From assembly GCA_021463845.1 (NCBI GenBank), contig JAJTXV010000008.1:1-49673 (forward strand): DNA of 49,673 nt. The letters are read 5' to 3'. Made by a program: the position numbers and the translations under genes. This document shows, piece after piece, positions 34,961 to 44,109 of the stretch (the stretch's first letter is position 1; each line of letters opens with the position of its first letter). The notes below the pieces were generated by a model, which was not told the DNA's origin, did not search any database, and saw nothing but the letters and a program-made list of their open reading frames with translations. Source of the stretch: Anaerolineales bacterium. Its GTDB lineage: Bacteria > Chloroflexota > Anaerolineae > Anaerolineales > UBA11579.

Positions 34961-35950
34961 CTATTCACCTTCTCCATCTGCAGCAGAGGGCGCCTTGGCG
35001 TCCTGGGGCATGTAGCCCTTCTCCTGCATCTTCTCTACCAGTTCATCCATGCTCTTGTCGCCAAAGTTGCGGATCGACATCACCGCATCCAGGCCCTTGT
35101 CGAGCAGTTCCATCACCTCACCCACAGTGGTGATGCCGGCGCGCTTCAGGGAATTGAACACGCGCACAGACAGGTCCAGGTTCTCAATTGGGGTGTCATA
35201 CACCTCGCTGGAGAGGCGGTTGTCAGTCACTACCTTCTCGGGCGCGGGGCTAAGGGCAATTTCCTTCACGCCGGCAATGTGGCGCAGGTGCTCGATCAGA
35301 ATGCCGGCCGAGGTGCTGAGCGACTCTTCCGGGCGCACCGTGCCATCGGTCCAGATCTCCATGAGCAGCTTGTCATAGTTGGTGCTCTGGCCTACGCGAG
35401 CCTGGGTCACTTCCCAGTTCACGCGGCGCACCGGGGTGTAGATGGCGTCCACCGGCAGCTCGCCGATGGGCAGCTTGCCGGCGCGCTCATTGGCCGGGGA
35501 GTAGCCGCGGCCGCGCTCTACGGTCAGTTCGATCTGCAGCTTGGTCTTGCTGCTGTCCGAGGTGAACAAGTACAGATCGGGGTTGACGATCTCGACTTCG
35601 GCCGGGGCCACAATATCGGCGGCGGTCACGGTGCCCTCACCCTTGACTTCCAGATGCATGCGGCTGGTCTCGCCCTCGTGCAGGATCAGGCGCACCTGCT
35701 TGAGCTGCAGCATGATCTGGATGACATCCTCACGGATGCCCGGGATCTGGCTGTACTCATGCTGGGCGTCGGTCACACGGATGGACGTGATGGCCGCGCC
35801 TTCGAGCGAAGACAGCAGCACACGGCGCAGGGAGTTGCCGAGCGTGTGGCCATAGCCGCGCTCCAGCGGGGCGATGGCAAACTTTCCATAATTGCGCGCT
35901 TCCGCTTCACGTTCAATGCGGGGCGTCACCATATTGCTTAGTACGATCAC
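34961..35950 (-). CDS. rpoA: RNA polymerase alpha subunit
   Basis: Assembles the polymerase core and contacts UP elements and activators. The 329 residues show the N-terminal dimerisation domain (LERGYGHTLGNSLRRVLLSSLEGAAIT) and the C-terminal domain (IENLDLSVRVFNSLKRAGITTVGEVMELLDKGLDAVMSIRNFGDKSMDELVEKM). The GTG at 35950 is chosen as start because AAGGAATG lies at the right distance. ATG 35932 is the alternative but has no ribosome binding site. rpsD, normally just upstream, is not present. Confidence 0.95.
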   Translation of the reverse strand: MIVLSNMVTPRIEREAEARNYGKFAIAPLERGYGHTLGNSLRRVLLSSLEGAAITSIRVTDAQHEYSQIPGIREDVIQIMLQLKQVRLILHEGETSRMHLEVKGEGTVTAADIVAPAEVEIVNPDLYLFTSDSSKTKLQIELTVERGRGYSPANERAGKLPIGELPVDAIYTPVRRVNWEVTQARVGQSTNYDKLLMEIWTDGTVRPEESLSTSAGILIEHLRHIAGVKEIALSPAPEKVVTDNRLSSEVYDTPIENLDLSVRVFNSLKRAGITTVGEVMELLDKGLDAVMSIRNFGDKSMDELVEKMQEKGYMPQDAKAPSAADGEGE

Positions 35951-36012
35951 AGTTTCATTCCTTCCCCAGCCAGGTGGTGTGCGCTTCACAGCGCAGGCCA
36001 CCGGGGAGTTTC

Positions 36013-36045
36013 AGAAGCGCACTTATGTCACGACGAGGCGCTTCT
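36013..36045 (-). promoter_or_regulatory. Hairpin in the rpoA leader
   Basis: AGAAGCGC (36013-36020) and GCGCTTCT (36038-36045) can pair across 17 bases within the 112-base gap between rpsK and rpoA. This is where rpsD is found in most bacteria. It may be a control hairpin of rpoA-rplQ. Confidence 0.4.
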
Positions 36046-36062
36046 TTTTCGTCTACCGCCAA

Positions 36063-36512
36063 TTACATTCTGCGGCGCTTCGGCGGGCGGCAGCCGTTGT
36101 GCGGCAGCGGCGTCACGTCCGAGATGGAGCGTACGCGCATGCCCATGGTCTGCACGGCGCGCACGGCCGATTCGCGGCCGGGGCCGGGGCCCTTCACGTA
36201 CAGCTCCACTTCCTGCATACCCAGGTCCTGAGCCACCTTGACGGCGCGCTCAGTCGCCAGGCGGGAGGCGAACGGGGTGCTCTTGCGAGAGCCCTTGAAG
36301 CCCACCAAGCCAGCGCTGGCCCAGGAGATGGTGTTGCCCTGACCATCGGTCACAGTGACGATGGTGTTGTTGAACGAAGCAAAAATATGGATCTGGCCGG
36401 TAAGAATGCTGGCACGCTTGCCCTTCTTGGAAGAAGAGCGAGCGGCGCGCTTCTCTTTCGGCTCAGAGGCGCCTTCAGTGGCCTGGGGGGTGGTGTCTTT
36501 TTCGTTAGCCAT
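36063..36512 (-). CDS. rpsK: 30S ribosomal protein S11
   Basis: The 149 residues have a ~25-residue charged N-terminal extension, then the S11 core: [44 protein letters not shown] and the C-terminal [42 protein letters not shown]. It lines the platform near the E site. Order rpmJ-rpsM-rpsK is standard. Confidence 0.97.
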   Translation of the reverse strand: MANEKDTTPQATEGASEPKEKRAARSSSKKGKRASILTGQIHIFASFNNTIVTVTDGQGNTISWASAGLVGFKGSRKSTPFASRLATERAVKVAQDLGMQEVELYVKGPGPGRESAVRAVQTMGMRVRSISDVTPLPHNGCRPPKRRRM

Positions 36513-36533
36513 ATGTGTTCAGTCTCCTGGCGC

Positions 36534-36923
36534 TTACTTCTTGGTGGCGCCACGGCGGCGGCCACGGCCGGCCACAGTCTTGGCCGGGCCCTTGCGGGTG
36601 CGGGAATTGGTGCGGGTGCGCTGGCCGCGCACGGGCAGGCCGCGGCGGTGGCGCAGGCCGCGGTAGCTGCCAATTTCCATCAGGCGCTTGATGTTCAGCT
36701 GCACCTCACGGCGCAGGTCACCTTCCACCTTCAGGTTCTTGGTGATGTATTCACGCAGCTTGCTGACATCCCCTTCGGAGAGGTCCTTCACGCGCGTGTC
36801 AGGATTGATTTCCAGCTCAGACAAAATGCGCTGAGACGTGTTGAGGCCGATACCGTAAATATAGGTCAGCCCGTATTCAACGCGCTTGTCGCGCGGCAGA
36901 TCTACACCTTCAATGCGTGCCAT
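36534..36923 (-). CDS. rpsM: 30S ribosomal protein S13
   Basis: The 129 residues begin [26 protein letters not shown] and contain the signature [28 protein letters not shown]. The second of two adjacent ATGs (36923) is preferred because AAGGTGA lies at proper spacing and MARI is the family start. It sits in the head of the small subunit. Confidence 0.97.
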   Translation of the reverse strand: MARIEGVDLPRDKRVEYGLTYIYGIGLNTSQRILSELEINPDTRVKDLSEGDVSKLREYITKNLKVEGDLRREVQLNIKRLMEIGSYRGLRHRRGLPVRGQRTRTNSRTRKGPAKTVAGRGRRRGATKK

Positions 36924-36931
36924 CATTCACC

Positions 36932-37045
36932 TTAACCTTGTCGCTGCTTGTGTTTGGGGTTGCTGCAGATCACATACAGCTTGCCCTTGCGCTTCACAAC
37001 TTTGCAGTTGGCGCAGCGTTTCTTGATCGATGCGGTTACTTTCAT
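36932..37045 (-). CDS. rpmJ: 50S ribosomal protein L36
   Basis: A 37-residue protein. It reads [20 protein letters not shown] followed by a short C-terminal half with one more Cys and a His. The zinc ligands C11, C14, C27 and H32 are intact, so this is the zinc-binding form. It ends eight bases before the rpsM start. infA, usually just upstream, is absent. Confidence 0.96.
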   Translation of the reverse strand: MKVTASIKKRCANCKVVKRKGKLYVICSNPKHKQRQG

Positions 37046-37114
37046 TCCAAATTACTCCTGCAGCCCAGCCTTTGGCCGTCACAGTCTGGCGGCGTGCGTC
37101 TGGGCGAACGCGTG

Positions 37115-37143
37115 ATTATATCCTTGCTTTCCTCATCCGTCCA
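37115..37143 (-). promoter_or_regulatory. Internal promoter ahead of rpmJ
   Basis: On the minus strand TGGACG (37143-37138), 17 bases, TATAAT (37120-37115), 70 bases before the rpmJ start. It occupies the place where infA is normally found. The same CTGGACGGAT sequence and spacing occur at the promoter upstream of rplC. Confidence 0.72.
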
Positions 37144-37159
37144 GCGTACTACTCATACG

Positions 37160-37930
37160 CTAGAGGGCGGTTAATACCAACGGACCGTCTTCGGTCACGG
37201 CTACGCTGTGCTCAAAGTGAGCGGTCAGCGAGCCATCAGCGGAAACCACCGTCCACTGGTCCTTGAGGACCCGTGTGCGGTGGGTGCCCACCAGCACCAT
37301 CGGCTCCAGGGCAATGGTCATGCCCGGGCGCAGTTCAATGCCCTGGCCGCGCACCCCGTAGTTGGGCACTTGCGGGCCTTCGTGCATCTTGCGCCCCACC
37401 CCGTGGCCTGTGTATTCGCGCGGCACATGGTAACCGTGCGCTTCCACATGCTCCTGCACTGCGGCGGATACATCCCCAACATGGTTGCCGGGGATCATTT
37501 GGGCAATGCCCAGCCGCAGGGATTCTTGCGTAACTTCCATCAGCTTGTGCGCCTCGGCCGAAACCTCGCCGATGCCCATGCTGAATGCGGAGTCGCCCAC
37601 AAAGCCTTCGTAGACGGTGCCGCAATCCACCGAGAGCAGGTCGCCCTCGCGCAATTCACGCTTGCCCGGCAGGCCGTGCACCAGTTCCTCGTTCACGCTG
37701 GTGTTCAGCGTGGCCGGGTACGGATACGGCCCCGGGTAGTTCAGGAAGGCCGGGGTGGCCCCGTGGTCCCGGATCAGCTGCTCGGCGATCTTGTCGAGCT
37801 GGCCGGTGGTGATCCCCGGGCGTACGTTCTTGGCTACCTCTGCCAGCGCCATGGCGTTGATGCGCCCCGCTTTGCGCATCACTTCGAGCTCGGCTGGGGT
37901 CTTGAGCACAATATTGCGCTCCCAGCTCAT
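37160..37930 (-). CDS. map: Methionine aminopeptidase, type I
   Basis: Removes the N-terminal Met from nascent proteins. The 256 residues contain NTSVNEELVHGLPG, the metal ligands in SVDCGTVYEGFVGDSAFSMG (two Asp), YTGHGVGRKMHEGP (His), TIALEPMV (Glu) and the final VTEDGP (Glu). No N-terminal zinc finger is present, so it is type Ia. Its ATG overlaps the adk stop by four bases. Confidence 0.97.
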   Translation of the reverse strand: MSWERNIVLKTPAELEVMRKAGRINAMALAEVAKNVRPGITTGQLDKIAEQLIRDHGATPAFLNYPGPYPYPATLNTSVNEELVHGLPGKRELREGDLLSVDCGTVYEGFVGDSAFSMGIGEVSAEAHKLMEVTQESLRLGIAQMIPGNHVGDVSAAVQEHVEAHGYHVPREYTGHGVGRKMHEGPQVPNYGVRGQGIELRPGMTIALEPMVLVGTHRTRVLKDQWTVVSADGSLTAHFEHSVAVTEDGPLVLTAL

Positions 37931-38586
37931 TCCGCCTGCCCCGGCAGCGCCTTCAGCAGCTCCTTGGTCACCTCGGCGATCTCCTGCGCCCCGTTGATGT
38001 CCACCAGGCGGCCTTCGCCGCGGTAGTGCTCGATCAGGGGTGCGGTCTGCTCAAAGTAGACCCGGATGCGCTTCTCCACAGTTTCGCGTTTGTCATCATC
38101 GCGCTGGTACAGCTCAGAGCCGTCAATGTCGCAGATGCCGGCCGTTTTGGGCGGGTTGGAGTTGGCGTTGTACACGTGCCCGTGGGCCTGGCACACCCAG
38201 CGGTCAGACAAGCGATCGATCAGCTCAGCCTGCTCCACCTGGATGTAGGGCACCACGTCCACCTTGCCGCCGAACTCGGCCAGCATGCCATTGAGGGCCT
38301 GCGCTTGCGCCGGCGTGCGCGGGAAGCCATCCAGCACTGCGCCGTTGGCGCAGTCTGGCTGCTTGAGCCGCTCACGGATCATGGCGATGGTGACATCATC
38401 GGGCACCAGGTCGCCGCGCTTCAAAATGGCGTCGACCTGCTTGCCCAAGTCCGTTTGGTTTTTAATGTGCTCTCGGAACAGATCTCCAGAGGAGATGTGC
38501 GCCAACCCCGTGGTTTTGGCCACGATGCCCGCCTGGGTGCCTTTTCCTGCACCCGGCGGCCCCAGCAAAACTACATAAACCGGCAC
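37927..38586 (-). CDS. adk: Adenylate kinase with zinc-type LID
   Basis: Balances ATP, ADP and AMP. The 219 residues hold the P-loop GPPGAGKGT (9-17), the AMP-site SSGDLFREH and LDGFPRT (85-91), and a long LID domain. The LID carries C132-x2-H135 and C152-x2-D155, a Cys-His-Cys-Asp zinc site rather than the four Cys of many Gram-positive enzymes. The order secY-adk-map is standard. Confidence 0.97.
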   Translation of the reverse strand: MPVYVVLLGPPGAGKGTQAGIVAKTTGLAHISSGDLFREHIKNQTDLGKQVDAILKRGDLVPDDVTIAMIRERLKQPDCANGAVLDGFPRTPAQAQALNGMLAEFGGKVDVVPYIQVEQAELIDRLSDRWVCQAHGHVYNANSNPPKTAGICDIDGSELYQRDDDKRETVEKRIRVYFEQTAPLIEHYRGEGRLVDINGAQEIAEVTKELLKALPGQAE

Positions 38587-38606
38587 TCAGCCCTCGCTAG
38601 CTTCGC

Positions 38607-39953
38607 TTACCGAACCAGCAGCGACTCTTCGTATCCGTGCAGCTTCAACTCAGCATCAATGTTGAAGAAGGCTTCGCGGATCGTACCCACCATGATGAGC
38701 AAGCCAGACGCACTCACCAGGAACATGCCCTGCCCGCCAGTGGCCAGGAACGGCATGGCCAGGGTCATCAGGAACGGCAGGATGGCGATAAGGCCAAGAA
38801 AAACCGCGCCGGGCAACGTGATGCGGCGCAGCACAGACGTGAGATAGCGCTGGGTAGGAGCGCCGCGGTTGACGCCAGGGATCTGGGCGCCAACCCGCTT
38901 GAGGTTCTCGCCATAGTTCTGCTGGGCGAACAGCACGTCTGTATAGAAGAAGGCAAAGCCCACCACCATGATGAAGTACATGGTCCAGTAGCCCGGGCCA
39001 GCCGGGTTAAAGAACGTGGTCAGCGTGCTTGACAGGCTGGCCACCCACGGCGTGGTGGAGTTGGCGAAGAAGCTGGCCAGGATCGAGGGCAGCTGCAAGA
39101 TCGCCTGGGCAAAGATGAGCGGGATCATGCCGGACATGTTGACCATGAGCGGCAAGGTGCCCTTGACCGGCATGGACATGCGATTGCCCATGCGGCGGCC
39201 CGGATACATGACCGGCACATTGCGGCGGCCTTGCTGTACGTACACGATCACGAAGATGGTGAGGATCATGATCAGCACGATGACCAGCACGGCGATCCAG
39301 CCGGCGGCCTGGTTCTGCAGCAGCGAGGCAAAGTTGCCCGGAATGCGCGAGATGATGCCGGCGAAGATGATCAGCGAGAGGCCCTGGTTGCGGATACCGT
39401 ACTCAGAGATCAGCTCACCCAGCCAGATGGCGAACATGGTGCCAGCGGTCATACTGATGATGATGGTGGCGGAGCGCAACAGCTGGCCCTCGCCAAAGCC
39501 AAAGCCTTGGATCACCGCCCCACCCGCCAGGGTGGAGAAGATGTTGATCTGGCCAATGGCGCTGAGGATGGCCATCGGCACAGCCAGGTAGTAGGTCCAG
39601 CGCTCCATGAACTTGCGGCCCTCACGCGGGTCCTCCTCCATGCGCTTCTGCAGCGAAGGGATGAGCGGCATGAGCAGCTGCAGAATGATCTGCGCTGTAA
39701 TGTACGGGTACACACCCATGGCCAGCACGGAGAACTGCAGCAGCGTACCGCCGGAGATGAGGTCGATCAGACCCACCAGCGTGCTGCCCGCCCCACCCTG
39801 GGCCATAAACTGGGCGATCAGATCACGGTCTACGCCGGGCACAGGGATGTGCGCCACGAAGCGATACAGGATGAGGATCGCCAGCGTGATCAGCAGCTTG
39901 CGGCGAATGTCTGGAGCAGTCCAGAGATAACGCCAGGCGCTACCACGTTTCAT
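38607..39953 (-). CDS. secY: Protein translocase channel SecY
   Basis: Pore subunit of the Sec translocon. The 448 residues have ten predicted membrane helices. Motifs seen are HIPVPGVDRD after the first helix, QILQLLMPLIPSLQKRMEEDPREGRKFMERWTYY, the helix 7 region GTLPLMVNMSGMIPLIFAQAILQLP, and the cytoplasmic loop NYGENLKRVGAQIPGVNRGAPTQRYL. The start overlaps the end of rplO by four bases. Confidence 0.98.
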   Translation of the reverse strand: MKRGSAWRYLWTAPDIRRKLLITLAILILYRFVAHIPVPGVDRDLIAQFMAQGGAGSTLVGLIDLISGGTLLQFSVLAMGVYPYITAQIILQLLMPLIPSLQKRMEEDPREGRKFMERWTYYLAVPMAILSAIGQINIFSTLAGGAVIQGFGFGEGQLLRSATIIISMTAGTMFAIWLGELISEYGIRNQGLSLIIFAGIISRIPGNFASLLQNQAAGWIAVLVIVLIMILTIFVIVYVQQGRRNVPVMYPGRRMGNRMSMPVKGTLPLMVNMSGMIPLIFAQAILQLPSILASFFANSTTPWVASLSSTLTTFFNPAGPGYWTMYFIMVVGFAFFYTDVLFAQQNYGENLKRVGAQIPGVNRGAPTQRYLTSVLRRITLPGAVFLGLIAILPFLMTLAMPFLATGGQGMFLVSASGLLIMVGTIREAFFNIDAELKLHGYEESLLVR

Positions 39954-40423
39954 TTAGCAGACTCCTCGCTGCCCTTCATGGGCAGGATGGTGATGCTGCC
40001 GCCGGCCTTCTCGATCTTGGCCTTGGCCGAAGCCGTGGCGCGGTGCACGCTCACCTTGAGGGCGGCCTTGACTTCACCGCGGCCCAGGAGAACGATCGGG
40101 CGGCTGGTCTTGGGCAGCAGGCGGGCGGCACGCAGGGTGTCCGGCGTGACCTCGCTGTTGTCCTTGAAGTTGGCCAGCTGGTCCAGGTTGATCTCGTTGT
40201 AAGTCACCTGGAACGGCTTGTTGAAACCGCGCTTGAACGGCAAGCGGCGGAAGAACGGCAGGTTGCCGCCCTGGTGGTACGGGCCAGCCCCACCACCGGT
40301 GCGGGCGCCCTGGCCCTTGGTGCCGCGGCCAGAGGTCTTGCCGCTGCCGGAGCCAGTGCCGCGGCCCACACGGGTGCGGCGAGTGATCTTGCCCGGGTTG
40401 GGCTTAAGTTCGTGAAGCTTCAT
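39950..40423 (-). CDS. rplO: 50S ribosomal protein L15
   Basis: The 157 residues open with MKLHELKPNPGKITRRTRVGRGTGSGSGKTSGRGTKGQGARTGGG, the typical Gly-rich extended arm, and end with a globular part containing KVSVHRATASAKAKIEKAGGS. It precedes secY with an ATGA overlap. Confidence 0.97.
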   Translation of the reverse strand: MKLHELKPNPGKITRRTRVGRGTGSGSGKTSGRGTKGQGARTGGGAGPYHQGGNLPFFRRLPFKRGFNKPFQVTYNEINLDQLANFKDNSEVTPDTLRAARLLPKTSRPIVLLGRGEVKAALKVSVHRATASAKAKIEKAGGSITILPMKGSEESAK

Positions 40424-40424
40424 G

Positions 40425-40622
40425 TTACGCCTCTTCCACTTTCAATAAATGCGTAACGCTGTTCACCATGCCGCGCACAGTGGCGTTGTCTTCAGCCACA
40501 ATGCTCTGGTGCATCTTGCGCAGGCCCAGGGCCTTGACGGTGCGCTTGTGGCGCTCCGTAGCCCCGATCGGGCTGCGCACCAGCGTGATCTTGATCTTCT
40601 TGCCAGTGCTCTTAGCTGCCAT
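40425..40622 (-). CDS. rpmD: 50S ribosomal protein L30
   Basis: The 65-residue protein has the L30 core KITLVRSPIGATERHKRTVKALGLRKMHQSIVAEDNATVRGMVNSVTHLLKV. It overlaps the end of rpsE by 11 bases and ends one base before rplO. Confidence 0.96.
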   Translation of the reverse strand: MAAKSTGKKIKITLVRSPIGATERHKRTVKALGLRKMHQSIVAEDNATVRGMVNSVTHLLKVEEA

Positions 40623-41187
40623 TCTTCTTGCCTCGGTCCCAGAAGGGCTTGAGCTCCTTCACATCCTTGCCGCGCATGCGGGCCTGCTCGTCCACAGACT
40701 TGAGCTGGTCCAGCGCGTCCAGGGTGGCCATGACCACGTTGTGAATGTTGCCGCTGCCCATTGATTTGGTCAGAATGTCACGCACGCCCACGGCCTGCAT
40801 CACCGCACGCACACCGCCGCCGGCGATGACGCCGGTACCCGGGGAAGCGGGCTTGAGCAGCACGACCGAGCCGCCTACGCGGCCGATCACGGCGTGCGGA
40901 ATGGTGCCGCCGTATACGTTCATGCGGCGCAGTTGCTTGCGGGCCCGCGTAGTGGCTTTGCGAATCGCCTCGGGCACGGTGGTCGCCTTGCCCACGCCGG
41001 CAGCCACCTGGCCGCTGTGGTCACCTACAACCACAGTGACGCGGAAGGCGAAGCGGCGGCCGCCCTGTACCACTTTGGATACACGGCGGATCTCAATGGT
41101 CTTCTCTTCAAGCTCGAAACCTGCCTCGTATGAGGCCGGAGCTTCGCTCTTGCGATCTTTCTTGGTGCGTTGTTTTGTATCAGCCAT
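40612..41187 (-). CDS. rpsE: 30S ribosomal protein S5
   Basis: The 191 residues show the S5 signature VSKVVQGGRRFAFRVTVVVGDHSGQVAAGVGKATTVPEAIRKA and GTGVIAGGGVRAVMQAVGVRDILTKSMGSGN. S5 acts in decoding fidelity. It carries a ~20-residue charged N-terminal tail. Confidence 0.97.
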   Translation of the reverse strand: MADTKQRTKKDRKSEAPASYEAGFELEEKTIEIRRVSKVVQGGRRFAFRVTVVVGDHSGQVAAGVGKATTVPEAIRKATTRARKQLRRMNVYGGTIPHAVIGRVGGSVVLLKPASPGTGVIAGGGVRAVMQAVGVRDILTKSMGSGNIHNVVMATLDALDQLKSVDEQARMRGKDVKELKPFWDRGKKNGS

Positions 41188-41235
41188 AGGTCAGTATTCT
41201 CCTACTTGAGTTCGCCAGGGTCTGCGCCAGCAGAC

Positions 41236-41601
41236 CTAGAACTCAAGACCTTCCTTGCGGGCGCCATCGGCCAAGGCTTTGATGCGGCCGGCATAGCGGA
41301 AACCGCCGCGGTCCATCACCACTTGCTTGATGCCCTTGGCGACGGCGCGCTTGGCCACCGTTTCGCCTACCAGGCGGGCCTGCTCGGTCTTGTTCTTGCC
41401 CTTCAGCGTGCCGCGCAGCTCCGTATCAATGCTGGAGGCGGACAGCAGCGTGTGGCCGGCGACGTCATCAATGATCTGGACGTAGATGCCGCTCAGGCTG
41501 CGGAACACATTGAGACGCGGGCGCGCCGCAGTGCCGCTGACCTTGCCGCGCACACGCTTGTGGCGCTTCTGACGGGATTGTGCTCGTGTTTTAGTTGCCA
41601 T
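41236..41601 (-). CDS. rplR: 50S ribosomal protein L18
   Basis: The 121 residues contain [47 protein letters not shown] and the C-terminal [28 protein letters not shown]18 binds 5S rRNA. It lies 14 bases after rplF, and a 48-base gap separates it from rpsE. Confidence 0.97.
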   Translation of the reverse strand: MATKTRAQSRQKRHKRVRGKVSGTAARPRLNVFRSLSGIYVQIIDDVAGHTLLSASSIDTELRGTLKGKNKTEQARLVGETVAKRAVAKGIKQVVMDRGGFRYAGRIKALADGARKEGLEF

Positions 41602-41616
41602 ATCTCGATCTCAACC

Positions 41617-42165
41617 TTATCCGGAGGCAGCCTTAGCAGCCTTACCAGCCTTGAGGCGCACAAACTCGCCCTGGTAGCGAATGCCCTTGCCCTTGTACGG
41701 CTCGGGCGGACGCACCTTGCGGATGCGGGCGGCGGTTTCGCCAACCAGCACCTTGTCGTGCCCGCTCACAATGATCTGGCCGCCCTCCGCCGTGGCGTAG
41801 GAGATGCCCGCAGGCGGCTCCACTTCCACAGGGTTGGAGTAGCCAACATGCAAGACCAGGTTCTTGCCCTTCACTTCGGCGCGGTAGCCCACGCCCTGCA
41901 CTTCCAGCGTCTTGCTGAAGCCGGTGCTGGTGCCCACTACCATGTTGCTCACCACCGCGCGGGCAGTGCCGTGGATGCTGCGGCCGAACTTCTCTTCGCT
42001 GTTGCGCTTAACCTCAAGGCTGTTGCCTTCCTTGGCAAAGCTGATCTCTGCCGGGAAGGTATGCGAAAGCTCGCCCTTGGGGCCTTTTACTTTAATTGTT
42101 GAGCCATTGATGCTCACTTCCACACCGGAAGGGATCTCAATCGGCAAACGTCCTACTCTAGACAC
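41617..42165 (-). CDS. rplF: 50S ribosomal protein L6
   Basis: The protein starts at a GTG (42165), because GGAGGTTTATAC lies just upstream and VSRVGRLPIEIPSGVEV is the conserved N-terminus. Sequence further upstream does not align. The 182 residues have the two L6 repeats and the signature PEPYKGKGIRYQGEFVRLKAGK near the end. It lies near the factor-binding site of the large subunit. Confidence 0.96.
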   Translation of the reverse strand: MSRVGRLPIEIPSGVEVSINGSTIKVKGPKGELSHTFPAEISFAKEGNSLEVKRNSEEKFGRSIHGTARAVVSNMVVGTSTGFSKTLEVQGVGYRAEVKGKNLVLHVGYSNPVEVEPPAGISYATAEGGQIIVSGHDKVLVGETAARIRKVRPPEPYKGKGIRYQGEFVRLKAGKAAKAASG

Positions 42166-42193
42166 GTATAAACCTCCAAACCTGCGAGCCTGC

Positions 42194-42601
42194 TTACCAG
42201 ACCTTGCACAGGATCTCGCCACCCACGCCCATTTGGCGGGCGCGGCGGCCGCTCATCACGCCCTTGGGCGTGGAGAGGATGGCCGTACCCAGGCCAGACA
42301 GCACCCAGGGGATCTCACTGCGCTTGGCGTAGATGCGGCGGCCAGGGCTGCTGACGCGCTCCAGGCCGGAAATCACGGGGCGGCGTTCACGGCGATCACC
42401 CACATACTTCAGCTGGATGCGCAGCACCTTGAACGGGCCGTCTTCTACAACTTCAAAACCCTCAATGAAACCTTCTTCTTTGAGGATGGCCGCAATCGCC
42501 GCCTTGAGGCGCGAGCTGGGCATGCCCACCAGGGCATGGCCGGCCATCACGCCGTTGCGGATGCGGGTGAGCATATCGGAGATCGGGTCATTCATTGCCA
42601 T
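42194..42601 (-). CDS. rpsH: 30S ribosomal protein S8
   Basis: The 135 residues open [22 protein letters not shown] and carry the S8 C-terminal signature [52 protein letters not shown]. The first ATG (42601) follows GAGGAACG. S8 is a central assembly protein of the 30S platform. Confidence 0.97.
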   Translation of the reverse strand: MAMNDPISDMLTRIRNGVMAGHALVGMPSSRLKAAIAAILKEEGFIEGFEVVEDGPFKVLRIQLKYVGDRRERRPVISGLERVSSPGRRIYAKRSEIPWVLSGLGTAILSTPKGVMSGRRARQMGVGGEILCKVW

Positions 42602-42617
42602 GATCGTTCCTCCGCGC

Positions 42618-42800
42618 CTACCAAGACGCTTTCACTACGCCGGGGATCTTGCCTTCCAGTGCAAACTGGCGGAAGCAAATGCGGCACAAACCAAAGCGGC
42701 GCATATAGCCACGCGGGCGGCCACACACTTTGCAGCGGTTGCGCACCTGGTTGGCGAACTTACGGCGAGTTTCGCGCGTAATGATTGATTTTTTGGCCAT
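42618..42800 (-). CDS. rpsN: 30S ribosomal protein S14, zinc-binding short form
   Basis: The 60-residue protein has C23-x2-C26 and C39-x2-C42, the zinc ribbon of the short type Z S14. The ending [17 protein letters not shown] is diagnostic. Order rplE-rpsN-rpsH is standard. Confidence 0.97.
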   Translation of the reverse strand: MAKKSIITRETRRKFANQVRNRCKVCGRPRGYMRRFGLCRICFRQFALEGKIPGVVKASW

Positions 42801-42803
42801 TGT

Positions 42804-43352
42804 CTAGCCTTCCTTCTTGAAGGGCATGCCCATCAGCTGCAGCAGGGCGCGGCCTTCGTCATCGTTACGGGCGCTGGTCACGATCGTCAGTTCCAGGCCG
42901 CGCACTTGTTCAATATTGTCGTACTGGATCTCAGGGAAGATCAGCTGCTCCGTGAGGCCCAGGGTGTAGTTGCCGCGGCCGTCGAACGCGTCTGGGGACA
43001 CACCGCGGAAGTCACGCATGCGCGGCAGCGCAATGTTCACCAGGCGGTCATAGAACGACCACATACGGTCGCCCCGCAGGGTGACCTTGGCGCCAATGGC
43101 GCGGCCGGCGCGCAGGGCAAAGTTCGCAATGTCCTTGCGAGCCTTGGTGACCAGCGGCTTCTGGCCGGTGATGATGGTGAGGTCGCTCACCGCCCCATCC
43201 AGCGCCTTGGAATCGTCCTTGGACTTGCCCAGGCCGATGTTCAAAACGATCTTTTCAATGCGCGGCACTTGCATCACGTTGTCCAGCCCCAGCGCCTTCA
43301 ACAGGGCCGGGCTGACCTCTTTCGTGTACCGCTCTTTCAAATAATGAGCCAT
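42804..43352 (-). CDS. rplE: 50S ribosomal protein L5
   Basis: The 182 residues contain [57 protein letters not shown] and [30 protein letters not shown]5 binds 5S rRNA and contacts the P-site tRNA. Confidence 0.97.
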   Translation of the reverse strand: MAHYLKERYTKEVSPALLKALGLDNVMQVPRIEKIVLNIGLGKSKDDSKALDGAVSDLTIITGQKPLVTKARKDIANFALRAGRAIGAKVTLRGDRMWSFYDRLVNIALPRMRDFRGVSPDAFDGRGNYTLGLTEQLIFPEIQYDNIEQVRGLELTIVTSARNDDEGRALLQLMGMPFKKEG

Positions 43353-43389
43353 TCAGTTACTCCTCAGATCAAACTATGCCCTTTTGGGC

Positions 43390-43728
43390 TTAGTCGATAT
43401 CCTTGCCGCAGTTCTTGCATACGCGGTGGGCCACGCCCTTGTCATCCCGCTTGAAGCCGACCCGGGCCGGCTTGCTGCAGGCCGGGCACACCAGCATCAC
43501 GTTGGAGATCGAGAGCGGGCCCTCGAATTCCACAATGCTGGCGGCAACCTGGCGGCCGCCCTGCTGAGTGGCGCGCTGGTGACGCTTGCGCATGTTGACG
43601 CCCTGGACGACCAGGCGGTTGGTCTTGGGCAGCACACGGATGACTTCGGCGCGTTTGCCTTTGTCAACCTGCTTGCCGGTGACCACTTCCACCGTATCGC
43701 CCTTGCGAATTTTCAACTTAATGTTCAC
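43390..43728 (-). CDS. rplX: 50S ribosomal protein L24
   Basis: The 112 residues have the KOW motif near the start ([26 protein letters not shown]), then GVNMRKRHQ and a C-terminal Cys ribbon with C81, C84, C104 and C107. L24 starts 50S assembly. It lies nine bases after rplN. Confidence 0.96.
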   Translation of the reverse strand: MNIKLKIRKGDTVEVVTGKQVDKGKRAEVIRVLPKTNRLVVQGVNMRKRHQRATQQGGRQVAASIVEFEGPLSISNVMLVCPACSKPARVGFKRDDKGVAHRVCKNCGKDID

Positions 43729-43737
43729 GCCAAACTC

Positions 43738-44109
43738 CTACAGAACCTCAGGCGCCAGAGACACAATGCGCATGAAGCCTTTATCGCGTAGTTCACGGGC
43801 AACCGGCCCGAAGATGCGGGTGCCCTTGGGGTTGGTGGTGGTGCCTTCCAGGATGACGGCGGCGTTGTCATCAAAGCGAATGTAGGAGCCGTCTTCGCGG
43901 CGCCATTCCTTGGAGATGCGCACGATCACGGCGCGCACCACTTCGCTCTTCTTCACCGCGCCGGCCGGGATGGCGCTCTTCACTGTGCCCACCACAATGT
44001 CGCCAATGCTGGCGTAGCGGCGGCGGGTGCTGCCCACAATGTGCATCACCAGCAGTTCGCGCGCGCCGGTGTTATCGGCCACGCTCAATCGAGTTTCGTG
44101 CTGGATCAT
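43738..44109 (-). CDS. rplN: 50S ribosomal protein L14
   Basis: The 123 residues open [26 protein letters not shown] and end [23 protein letters not shown], both diagnostic. It follows rpsQ with no intervening base. Confidence 0.98.
   Translation of the reverse strand: MIQHETRLSVADNTGARELLVMHIVGSTRRRYASIGDIVVGTVKSAIPAGAVKKSEVVRAVIVRISKEWRREDGSYIRFDDNAAVILEGTTTNPKGTRIFGPVARELRDKGFMRIVSLAPEVL

Noticed and set aside
34562-35941. Long open frame on the plus strand opposite rplQ and rpoA
   Set aside because: It is the antisense shadow of two certain genes in GC-rich DNA, with His/Ala/Gln-rich low-complexity wording. The same holds for other long antisense frames, for example opposite murD, recA and uvrA2.
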